Shown: positions 56,813 through 64,000 of the stretch, in pieces
Position numbering within the stretch: the first letter of the stretch is position 1
Layout of the letters: each line of letters opens with the position of its first letter
Source: an uncultured Pelagibacteraceae bacterium
Lineage (GTDB): Bacteria > Pseudomonadota > Alphaproteobacteria > Pelagibacterales > Pelagibacteraceae
DNA length: 64,000 nucleotides
Direction of reading: 5' to 3'
Assembly (NCBI GenBank): GCA_902539195.1
Contig: CACBHZ010000003.1
Span: 1 to 64,000, forward strand
The notes under the pieces: generated by a model
What the model was told of the DNA's origin: nothing
Database searches by the model: none
The model's input: only the letters and a program-made list of their open reading frames with translations
Position numbers and translations under genes: made by a program

Positions 56813-57649
56813 ATGTCAACAGAATCGAGTAGAGACGATTTTATTATTGCTATTCGTTCAGCATTTTTAAAAAAAGGAAATAGACAAAAGTTTTCCTTAT
56901 TCACTCTATTAATTATATCTATTTTAGTTTTATCATTAGAGTATTTTAAAACTGGTCCAGTTAATCAATTTAGGTCTATCACAAAAGATATTATATTTAG
57001 AGGATCATACGTTGTATCAAGTCCGTTTAAATATGTAAAAGATAAATATTATCTTTTTCAAGATCATATGAGTATGTATGAAGAATTTTCAGTTTTAAGA
57101 GACAAGGACCTTGATCTTGACTCTCTTAGAAAAGAAGTAGATTTTTATAAATCAGAAAATGCTCTTTTAAAAAAACTGATAGAGGAACGAGATCTTTTTT
57201 CTAAAGAATACATGTTGACTAAAATTTTATTGGATAAACAAAGTCCTTATTTGAAGTCTTTAATAATTAACAAAGGTCAAAAAAATGGTGTTAAATTAGG
57301 ATCGGCTGTTAAAGATCGATTATATTACATTGGAAAGGTAGTAAATGTTAACTTTTTAAGCTCAAGAGTATTGCTCGCTAACGATCTTAATAGCAAAATC
57401 CCAATCATTATCGAGCCAAGCGGAATTAATGCAATACTTTCAGGAAATGGAAATGATGATTATGCAGAGTTAGAGTATTTACCAAAAGAAAATGAAATAA
57501 AAGAAAATGAAATTGTGTATACCTCAGGTTCAGATGGCACAATTCCAGCTTCAATTCCTGTTGGAAAAATAATAATTCAGGACAATAAAAAGTATGTGAA
57601 GTTTTTTAGCAACTTAAATCAACTAAATTATGTGCAAGTAAATAAGTAA
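56813..57649 (+). CDS. mreC: Rod shape-determining protein MreC
   Basis: 278 residues. One N-terminal membrane segment (about 28-46), a coiled coil (about 95-125: RDKDLDLDSLRKEVDFYKSENALLKKL) and a periplasmic beta-domain with SLIINKGQKNGVKLGSAV and ending VGKIIIQDNKKYVKFF. It links MreB/MreD to PBP2. Lower sequence conservation than MreB but the position in mreB-C-D-mrdA-rodA is decisive. 5 nt after mreB. Confidence 0.92.
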   Translation: MSTESSRDDFIIAIRSAFLKKGNRQKFSLFTLLIISILVLSLEYFKTGPVNQFRSITKDIIFRGSYVVSSPFKYVKDKYYLFQDHMSMYEEFSVLRDKDLDLDSLRKEVDFYKSENALLKKLIEERDLFSKEYMLTKILLDKQSPYLKSLIINKGQKNGVKLGSAVKDRLYYIGKVVNVNFLSSRVLLANDLNSKIPIIIEPSGINAILSGNGNDDYAELEYLPKENEIKENEIVYTSGSDGTIPASIPVGKIIIQDNKKYVKFFSNLNQLNYVQVNK

Positions 57650-57650
57650 A

Positions 57651-58172
57651 ATGGCTAGAGAAAATATTAAATTTTATCAATTTTTGTTAAATGGTTTTCC
57701 AATTATTTTATTATTTTTCTTTGCTTTAACAGGCTATTCATTTTCATTCCAGATTTTCGAGATTAATATATCTTTTAATTTTATTCACTTAATTGTTTTT
57801 TATTGGGTCTTAAGGAAACCTGAAATGCTTGGATATGGCCTTATATTTTTTGCAGGTGTAATTAATGATGTTGTACAAAATCTACCAATTGGAGTTTCAT
57901 CAATAAATTATCTTTTACTTTGCGTGATCGCATCTTTTTTTAGGACAAGAACTCTAGTTCCTAATTTAATTTATGATTGGATACTATTTTTTATCGCAAT
58001 ATTAATTGTTAGCTCAATTCATTTTACAGTACTAGCAATTTTCTTTGATGGAAATATTAGTTATGGGGCTTTAATGTCGACAGCCTTTTTTTCATTTTTA
58101 ATTTATCCAGCATTGGCAAAAATATTTAATCAAATTTACTTACTAGGTTTAAGACAAGAAAATGTTGAATAG
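57651..58172 (+). CDS. mreD: Rod shape-determining protein MreD
   Basis: 173 residues, about five membrane segments, with WVLRKPEMLGYGLIFFAGVINDVVQNLPIGVSSINYLLL as the most conserved part, a pattern shared with MreD proteins. It anchors the elongasome in the membrane. Starts 1 nt after mreC and overlaps the PBP2 gene by 11 nt. Family assignment leans on the operon because the protein is short and hydrophobic. Confidence 0.88.
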   Translation: MARENIKFYQFLLNGFPIILLFFFALTGYSFSFQIFEINISFNFIHLIVFYWVLRKPEMLGYGLIFFAGVINDVVQNLPIGVSSINYLLLCVIASFFRTRTLVPNLIYDWILFFIAILIVSSIHFTVLAIFFDGNISYGALMSTAFFSFLIYPALAKIFNQIYLLGLRQENVE

Positions 58173-60111
58173 AGGAAGAAACATAGAAAAGGGTAGAGTT
58201 ATAACAAGGAGGATGTTCATTCTGGCTGCTGCAAAAATATTACTTTTTGCCGGTATATCTTCAAGATTATATAATTTACAAATTTCTGACAGAGAAAAGT
58301 ATGAAATTTTATCTGATAAGAATAGGATACGTGAATGGAAAACTCCTCCTCAGAGAGGTATAATTGTAGATAACTTTAATAAAGTATTAGCAAGCAACGA
58401 TAGAGTGTTTCAGCTACACTTAATATTAGATGAAATTAATGATTTTGATGTAACAATATTCAAAATTAAAAATTTAATTGGTTTAGATCAGTTTCAAATT
58501 AAAAAATTATATAAAAAAAAGGAGAGATTAAAACCCTGGGATACATTAGTAGTTTCAGATAATTTAACTTGGGAACAATTCTCAAAAATTAATCTATATT
58601 TACATGAATTAGAAGGCGCAAAACCTGTATTATCAACATCTAGGTTTTATCCTTATGCAAATGATTTAGTGCATATAGTTGGATACGTTGGTGACGCTAG
58701 TCCAAAAGATCTTGAAAAACCTGAGATAAAAGAAAATTTTGTTCCAGGTCTAAAAGTTGGAAAATATGGAATAGAAAATTCACAAGAAAAAATGTTAATA
58801 GGTAACTACGGTATAAAAAGATATGAAGTTAATGCATCTGGAAAAAGAATAAGCCAAATAGACTACATCAAAGAAAGACAGGGTAATAAAGTAAATTTAA
58901 CAATTGATATAGAAATTCAAAAATATGCCCAGGAGCTGCTTAAAGGAAAAGCAGGTTCAATTTGTGCAATGGATATTTATACTGGTGAGGTAGTTGCAAT
59001 GGCATCATCACCAACCTATGATCCAAATAAATTTACACACGGAATTAATCAAAAAGATTGGCAAGAAATCAGAAATAATCCTCTAAAACCATTGATAAAT
59101 AAGTCTATTGCAGGACTTTATTCTCCTGGTTCAACTTTTAAGCCATTAGTTGCTCTTGCAGCTCTAGAATATGGAATATTAGATCCCAATAAAACAATAA
59201 GATGCAAAGGTCATAAGCATCCATATGAATTATACGGAGTGAAATATCATTGTTGGAAAAAAGAAGGCCACGGTTACATGAAGTTGAGAAATGCAATCAA
59301 ACAATCTTGCGACATATACTTTTATGAAATGGCAAGATTACTTGGTGTTGATAAATTATCTATAATTGCAAAAAGATATGGGCTAGGGACTAATGTACTT
59401 GGAGATCTTTATAACGACGAAAAAAATGGATTGGTTCCTGACACAAAATGGAAGAGACGTGCATTGGAGCAAAGTTGGTATTTAGGAGAAACTGTAATCA
59501 ATGGTATTGGACAAGGCTACATACAAACTACTCCACTTCAACTTTGTCTAATGACTGCACAAATTTCAAATGGAGGATATAAAATAAAACCCCATATTAT
59601 AAAAGATGATTCTATAAATTATAAGGATGTATTAAATAAAATAAAATTAGACCAATCTAATTTTCCTTTGCATGAACGAAATTACTTAGATGACATAAAT
59701 GTTCAGTATTATCAGAGAATGTATAACAAAAAGTCTAATATTAATTTCGTATTAGATGCAATGTTTGGTTCTACAAATGAACAATATGGAACTTCATACA
59801 GATCTCGTTACGATGATCCCAAGTATCAATTTGCGGGTAAAACAGGGACATCACAGGTAAGAAGAATTACTGATCTTGATCGAGAATTAGATTTAGATAC
59901 AGAACAAATTGAATATAAAAAAAGAGACCATGCTCTATATGTTGCTTTTGCACCATATAAGGATCCACGATATGCAATAAGTGTTATTATTGAACATGGG
60001 GGATCTGGAAGTAAAGCAGCTGCTCCACTTGCAAGTAAATTAATTAAAAGAATTATTGATAGACATAAATTAAGAGAACAATTTAATAATGGAAATACTA
60101 GTTTAGCATAA
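58162..60111 (+). CDS. mrdA: Penicillin-binding protein 2 (elongation transpeptidase)
   Basis: 649 residues. A membrane anchor near residues 17-33, a dimerisation domain (PPQRGIIVDNFNKVLASND) and a transpeptidase domain with the SxxK serine in SPGSTFKPL (Ser324), the SxN motif near KQSCDIYF and the KTGTSQVRR motif. It crosslinks peptidoglycan made by RodA during elongation. The rodA gene overlaps it as TAATG. A long insert around residues 480-540 (KDVLNKIKLDQSNFPLHER) is typical of PBP2. Confidence 0.95.
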   Translation: MLNRGRNIEKGRVITRRMFILAAAKILLFAGISSRLYNLQISDREKYEILSDKNRIREWKTPPQRGIIVDNFNKVLASNDRVFQLHLILDEINDFDVTIFKIKNLIGLDQFQIKKLYKKKERLKPWDTLVVSDNLTWEQFSKINLYLHELEGAKPVLSTSRFYPYANDLVHIVGYVGDASPKDLEKPEIKENFVPGLKVGKYGIENSQEKMLIGNYGIKRYEVNASGKRISQIDYIKERQGNKVNLTIDIEIQKYAQELLKGKAGSICAMDIYTGEVVAMASSPTYDPNKFTHGINQKDWQEIRNNPLKPLINKSIAGLYSPGSTFKPLVALAALEYGILDPNKTIRCKGHKHPYELYGVKYHCWKKEGHGYMKLRNAIKQSCDIYFYEMARLLGVDKLSIIAKRYGLGTNVLGDLYNDEKNGLVPDTKWKRRALEQSWYLGETVINGIGQGYIQTTPLQLCLMTAQISNGGYKIKPHIIKDDSINYKDVLNKIKLDQSNFPLHERNYLDDINVQYYQRMYNKKSNINFVLDAMFGSTNEQYGTSYRSRYDDPKYQFAGKTGTSQVRRITDLDRELDLDTEQIEYKKRDHALYVAFAPYKDPRYAISVIIEHGGSGSKAAAPLASKLIKRIIDRHKLREQFNNGNTSLA

Positions 60112-61241
60112 TGTTAAGGGAAAGAATACAGGCTAGCAATTACAGTTTTTTAGATAAAATTAAATCAATAGATTATCTATTAATCTTATTAATTATTGCT
60201 ATAGGATCAATTAGTGTATTTGCAATTTATTCTACTGAGGGAGGAAAATTTTCTTTTTACACAAAAAATCATATAATTAGATTATCCGTATTTTTTTGTT
60301 TATTTTTAGCGTTATCTTTTGTGAGAGTTTCAACATGGTATAAAAATGCTTACTTATTTTATATTGTTGGATTAGTTTTATTAGTAACAGTTTTATTTTT
60401 TGGAATTTCAGCATCTGGTGCAACAAGATGGATAAACTTATACTTTTTAAATTTACAACCGTCAGAATTAATGAAGATTGCTGTGATAATATGTTTTGCA
60501 AGATATTATCATAGAATTCAAAGCTCAGATATTCAGAGCTATAAGTTTTTAATTCAACCAATTATACTTTTAATAATTCCTTGTTATCTTGTAATACAAC
60601 AACCTGATTTGGGTACTTCCATTTTAATTGCAGGAAGTGGTATTGCTATAATTTGGTTGGCAGGTCTTAATATCAAATATTTTGTTTACTCAGGATTGTT
60701 GTTATTGGTCTCATTACCTTTTGCTATATCTATTTTAAAACCTTACCAAAAATCTAGAATTTTAACTTTTTTTAATCCTGACAGAGATCCTTTGGGAGCT
60801 GGATATCAAATAATTCAATCTAAAATAGCTATTGGATCTGGTGGTTTTTTTGGAAAAGGATTTTTAAAAGGAACACAGAGTTATTTAGAATTTTTACCTG
60901 AAAAACATACTGACTTTATATTTACACTTTTTTCCGAAGAATTCGGGTTTCTTGGTTCAATTATACTTTTACTTTTATATATATTATTAATCTACAGAAT
61001 CATTAATGTTGGATTGGTATCCAGGAGCTTCTTTGCAAAATTATATTGCTTTGGTTTTGCTACTGCAATTTTTTTGTATGTATTTGTTAACATAGCAATG
61101 GTTCTAGGCATGTTACCAATAGTTGGGGCTCCTTTACCAATAATGTCTTATGGAGGCTCATCTCTGTTATCTATTATGTTAGGATTAAGCATAGTAATGA
61201 GTTGTAAAATTTATAATCAAGAACAAATATCCGTTTATTAA
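60111..61241 (+). CDS. rodA: Peptidoglycan glycosyltransferase RodA
   Basis: 376 residues, about ten membrane helices of the SEDS family. Signatures are GATRWINLYFLNLQPSELMKIAVII, QQPDLGTSILIAG, the extracytoplasmic loop around DRDPLGAGYQIIQSKIAIGSGGFFGKGFLKGTQSYLEFLPEKHTDFIF and the GAPLPIMSYGGSSLL tail. It polymerises lipid II into glycan strands with PBP2. The genes are coupled. No second SEDS protein (FtsW) is in the window. Confidence 0.95.
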   Translation: MLRERIQASNYSFLDKIKSIDYLLILLIIAIGSISVFAIYSTEGGKFSFYTKNHIIRLSVFFCLFLALSFVRVSTWYKNAYLFYIVGLVLLVTVLFFGISASGATRWINLYFLNLQPSELMKIAVIICFARYYHRIQSSDIQSYKFLIQPIILLIIPCYLVIQQPDLGTSILIAGSGIAIIWLAGLNIKYFVYSGLLLLVSLPFAISILKPYQKSRILTFFNPDRDPLGAGYQIIQSKIAIGSGGFFGKGFLKGTQSYLEFLPEKHTDFIFTLFSEEFGFLGSIILLLLYILLIYRIINVGLVSRSFFAKLYCFGFATAIFLYVFVNIAMVLGMLPIVGAPLPIMSYGGSSLLSIMLGLSIVMSCKIYNQEQISVY

Positions 61242-61319
61242 GTTTAATTTACTGATTTATTTAATTCCATATAAATTTTGAATTCTTTACATTATGCTTA
61301 ATCAATACTAGTTTTAACT

Positions 61320-63380
61320 GTGAAATCTTTTGCTTCAAAATATCGTAATTATTTAACATACATTTTTTTCTTAATACTTTTAATATTTTTAAAAATTAGC
61401 AATCCTAGTTTCATAAAATCTATTTCTTTTTTGAGTTTTGATCTGTATCAGAAAGTATTTCCTCTGATAAAACAGAGCTCCAATGTTATTATAGTTGATA
61501 TAGATGAGAAAAGTTTAGCTAAATTTGGGCAATTCCCATGGAATAGATCTATATTTGCAAAAATATTGAGTAACATAAATGAGGCTAAACCAAAGGTAAT
61601 TGGTTTTGATGTTTTTTTTAGTGAGAAAGATAAACAAACTCCAGATGAATTTATTAAAGCCTATAATTTAAAATCTTCTGATTTAATTGATAAATTAAAA
61701 GATATAGAGAGCCATGACGAATATTTTACAAAAGAATTAGCAAATACTAAATCTGTTCTTGCAGTTCTTGGAAGTACTGAGAAATCATATAAAAATTACC
61801 AGCGTAAACCTAAAGCAAAATTTTTATTCAAAGGAGGAGATCCTAATCAATTTATTTATAAATATCCCAGTTCTATTGGTTCTCTCAAATTACTTGAAAA
61901 TAATGTAAAAGGTTTAGGGTCAATATCATTTTTAGATCAAACCGATGGAATAATCAGGTCTTTGCCATTAATTGTTTCTTTTGATAAAAAAATATATCCA
62001 ACATTAGGATTAGAGATGATCAGGGTTGGTTCAAAACAAAAAAATTTATTTGTAAGTTTAGATGAAGTTGGAATAAAAAAAATAAGTGTTAGACCACACA
62101 AGATTTCTAGTGATAATAATGGGCTATTTTGGATAAGATATAAATTACCGCAAAAAAGTCAGTATATTTCCGCTAGTTCTGTTTTTGATGGGAATTTTGA
62201 TAGAGCAAGATTTGAAAATAAATTCGTTTTAATAGGTGCTTCCGCCCAAGGGCTTTTTGACCTAGTTAAAACACCATTAGGTATAATAATGCCAGGAGTA
62301 GAGGTCCATGCCAATGTAATAGAAAATATATTGGACAAATCTTATTTACTGAGAAATCCAGAAATTTATCTAATTGAACTTTTGTTAACTATTATTTTAG
62401 CAACAGTTATATTTATCTTATCCCAAAAAATTAGACCAAAATATAGTTTACCTGTTTTTATTTTAGGCTTTTTTTCAATTATTATAACAGGTTTTGCTTT
62501 TTATTATTTTAGAGCAGAGTTGATTGATATCAGTTATCCAGTCTTTATTTTATTAGTAACATTTTTAACAGGTCTTTACTTTAGATTTATACAAGAAAAC
62601 AGATTCGCTCTAGAAAATTTAAAGAAAGAGACAAAATTACTAAGAGAAAGAGAGTTAGCTGGAGATGTACAAAAAAGCCTGTTTCCAGAAATCACTAAAT
62701 ATCAAAATTTTCTTTATGCAAAAAATATACCAGCAAGAGATGTTTCAGGTGATTATTATGATTTAATAAACGTTGGAAAAAATGAATATTATTTTTCTTT
62801 AGCGGATGTATCGGGAAAGGGAGTAAAAGCTGGAATGTATATGGCAAAAGCGTCATCTACATTTAGAGCACTGTCCAAATTATCCATGCCATTAGAGAAA
62901 GTTGTTTTTTTAGTAAACAATGAGTTGGTAGAATCTAAATTTAAGGGAATGTTCGTTACTGCTGTTTTTGGAAAATTTAACACAGATACAGGAGATGTAA
63001 CATTTGTTAATGCTGGGCACGAAAGTATAATGTTATTTGATAAAAGTTTGAAATTTGAATTTTTAAAATCTGAATTACCTCCTTTAGGAATAGTTAAATA
63101 CTTTACAGAGAGTATGGTGGTTTCAAAAACTATTAATTTGAAAGATAAAACATTTGTAGTTTATACAGATGGAGTTACAGAAGGATATTTAGAAAATGGA
63201 AAAGAGTTAGGAGCAGAGGGTGTGCAAGAAATTATAAAAAATTTAAAAGATGTAAATCCATCAACTATTGTTGAGGGAATTGCATCTAAATTAAATTGGG
63301 GAGCAGATAAATTGAGAGATGATATTACTTGCTTAGCTTTAAATTTTGAAAATACTGAATTAATGAAAACAAAAAAATGA
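61320..63380 (+). CDS. CHASE2-domain SpoIIE-type protein phosphatase
   Basis: 686 residues from a GTG at 61320. An N-terminal membrane segment and a periplasmic CHASE2 sensor (VIIVDIDEKSLAKFGQFPWNRSIFAKIL..., VIGFDVFFSE, LIGASAQGLFDLVKTPLG), three membrane helices (about 345-420), a short coil, then a PPM/SpoIIE phosphatase with DVSGDYYDLI, SLADVSGKGVKAGMYMA, FVNAGHESIMLF, VYTDGVTEGYLENGKELG and RDDITCLALNF. The metal-binding aspartates look intact. Such proteins dephosphorylate STAS anti-anti-sigma partners; none is encoded nearby. A 78-nt gap follows rodA. It overlaps the next gene by ATGA. Confidence 0.9.
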   Translation: MKSFASKYRNYLTYIFFLILLIFLKISNPSFIKSISFLSFDLYQKVFPLIKQSSNVIIVDIDEKSLAKFGQFPWNRSIFAKILSNINEAKPKVIGFDVFFSEKDKQTPDEFIKAYNLKSSDLIDKLKDIESHDEYFTKELANTKSVLAVLGSTEKSYKNYQRKPKAKFLFKGGDPNQFIYKYPSSIGSLKLLENNVKGLGSISFLDQTDGIIRSLPLIVSFDKKIYPTLGLEMIRVGSKQKNLFVSLDEVGIKKISVRPHKISSDNNGLFWIRYKLPQKSQYISASSVFDGNFDRARFENKFVLIGASAQGLFDLVKTPLGIIMPGVEVHANVIENILDKSYLLRNPEIYLIELLLTIILATVIFILSQKIRPKYSLPVFILGFFSIIITGFAFYYFRAELIDISYPVFILLVTFLTGLYFRFIQENRFALENLKKETKLLRERELAGDVQKSLFPEITKYQNFLYAKNIPARDVSGDYYDLINVGKNEYYFSLADVSGKGVKAGMYMAKASSTFRALSKLSMPLEKVVFLVNNELVESKFKGMFVTAVFGKFNTDTGDVTFVNAGHESIMLFDKSLKFEFLKSELPPLGIVKYFTESMVVSKTINLKDKTFVVYTDGVTEGYLENGKELGAEGVQEIIKNLKDVNPSTIVEGIASKLNWGADKLRDDITCLALNFENTELMKTKK

Positions 63381-64000
63381 GAATATTTTTTTTTATATTT
63401 ATTTTGATTTTTGTTCAAACAAAATTGTCGGCTGCAGAAATAACCTATCAAGAAATTCTAGAAAATCCTACAGATTTAGAATTAAATTTAAATTATGCAA
63501 AGCAACAGGAAAAAACTGGAAATCTTAAGTTGACTATATCAACTCTGGAACGATTGAATATGTTATATCCAGAAAATTTAGATATTAAGCTTTATTTACT
63601 CTCAATATTAATAGAGATGGACTCTGCAGTTAAGGTCGATCTTATGGTTAGAACAATGATGAATGACCCAAATACATCTGATGAAACAAAAAAAACTATA
63701 GCAAAATTATTAACTAGTACTTCTGATGAAAAAGATAGCAAATGGTTTGCTTACCTAGATTTAAAATATTTACAAACTGATGAAAACAATGTCAGTGGAA
63801 TAACTAAAACAAAAAAGTTATTACAAGAAGATAATTTAATTCCTTATCCAGCTGTTGATGATAAACTTGTAGTAGAGAAAGACAAAACTTTTAACAGAAC
63901 AGCAGCATTAACTGTAGGAAGAAATATTAACGACACTTCATCGGCATTTTTCAATATAAGTTTGGATGTCAAAACTATAGGTAAAAAAGTTACAGGAGAT
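63377..64000 (+). CDS. Secreted repeat protein, 3' end beyond window
   Basis: 208 codons are present. A signal peptide (about 1-20, ending LSAAE) is followed by helical TPR-like repeats (LELNLNYAKQQEKTGNLKLTISTLERLNMLYPENLDIKLYLLSILIEMD). After about residue 175 the sequence turns to alternating polar/hydrophobic strands (AALTVGRNINDTSSAFFNISLDVKTIGKKV), as at the start of an outer-membrane beta barrel. The combination resembles TPR-plus-barrel proteins such as the Slam/DUF560 type, but the barrel is cut off. Linked by ATGA overlap to the phosphatase gene. Confidence 0.6.
   Translation, partial: MRIFFFIFILIFVQTKLSAAEITYQEILENPTDLELNLNYAKQQEKTGNLKLTISTLERLNMLYPENLDIKLYLLSILIEMDSAVKVDLMVRTMMNDPNTSDETKKTIAKLLTSTSDEKDSKWFAYLDLKYLQTDENNVSGITKTKKLLQEDNLIPYPAVDDKLVVEKDKTFNRTAALTVGRNINDTSSAFFNISLDVKTIGKKVTGD

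Overview
The window is very AT-rich, almost intergenic-free bacterial DNA. Gene content, order, streamlining and protein style fit a SAR11-clade alphaproteobacterium (Candidatus Pelagibacter or a close relative). Supporting signs are ATGA/TAATG start-stop overlaps, spacers mostly under 60 bp, TTG/GTG starts, a circularly permuted (two-piece) alphaproteobacterial tmRNA, a class I aldolase, ThyX and PPDK. The organism assignment is inferred from these traits, not from a database match.

Layout. 1-6812 (minus): a partial suhB, efp, thiE, then the carbon block fba-pgk-gap-tkt. 6865-16375 (plus): a coiled-coil protein, zapA, 5-formyl-THF cyclo-ligase, a YmdB-type phosphoesterase, yebC, a frameshifted RuvC-like nuclease gene, the Tol-Pal envelope system (tolQRAB-pal-cpoB) and tilS. 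16440-22825 (plus): ftsH, folP, glmM, thiD, purA. 22838-27300 (mostly minus): rpoH, rluD, tRNA-Arg(TCG, plus strand), an ABC-2 exporter pair and a Sua5-type TsaC. 27321-33084: xseB, a farnesyl-PP synthase-like gene and dxs (plus), with aroC, pdxH and a long-chain polyprenyl-PP synthase. 33193-39596 (plus): an S49 peptidase, glyQ, glyS, ppdK. 39606-41437 (minus): nadC, nadA.

41496-44434 is the only accessory-looking stretch. A glycosyltransferase (GT2) and a multi-spanning PMT-like membrane protein sit between tRNA-Leu(GAG) and the permuted ssrA (tmRNA) gene. 44435-50715: thyX, an Mrp-type P-loop ATPase, hflK-hflC-DUF2065-degP-like protease, miaA. 50757-55771: branched-chain amino acid synthesis (ilvB/I, ilvH, ilvC, leuA). 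55776-61241: the rod-shape elongasome mreBCD-mrdA-rodA. 61320-64000: a CHASE2-SpoIIE phosphatase and the start of a secreted helical-repeat protein that runs off the window.

Functional links. tkt/gap/pgk/fba together with ppdK support triose-to-hexose (gluconeogenic) flow. thiE and thiD without a visible thiC fit salvage of the thiamine pyrimidine. Dxs, the two prenyl synthases and the Mre/Rod and Tol-Pal sets cover isoprenoid and envelope growth. RpoH, FtsH, HflKC, DegP and tmRNA form a scattered protein quality-control set.

Most notable signals: the RuvC-like gene broken at an A8 run just before its C-terminal acidic motif; the permuted tmRNA with encoded tag ANESYALAA and a 12-nt linker; the small glycosyltransferase cargo between two RNA genes; an inverted repeat over the hflK promoter; and a CHASE2-SpoIIE phosphatase beside the elongasome operon. 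I saw no CRISPR array, insertion sequence, phage or classical defence system.
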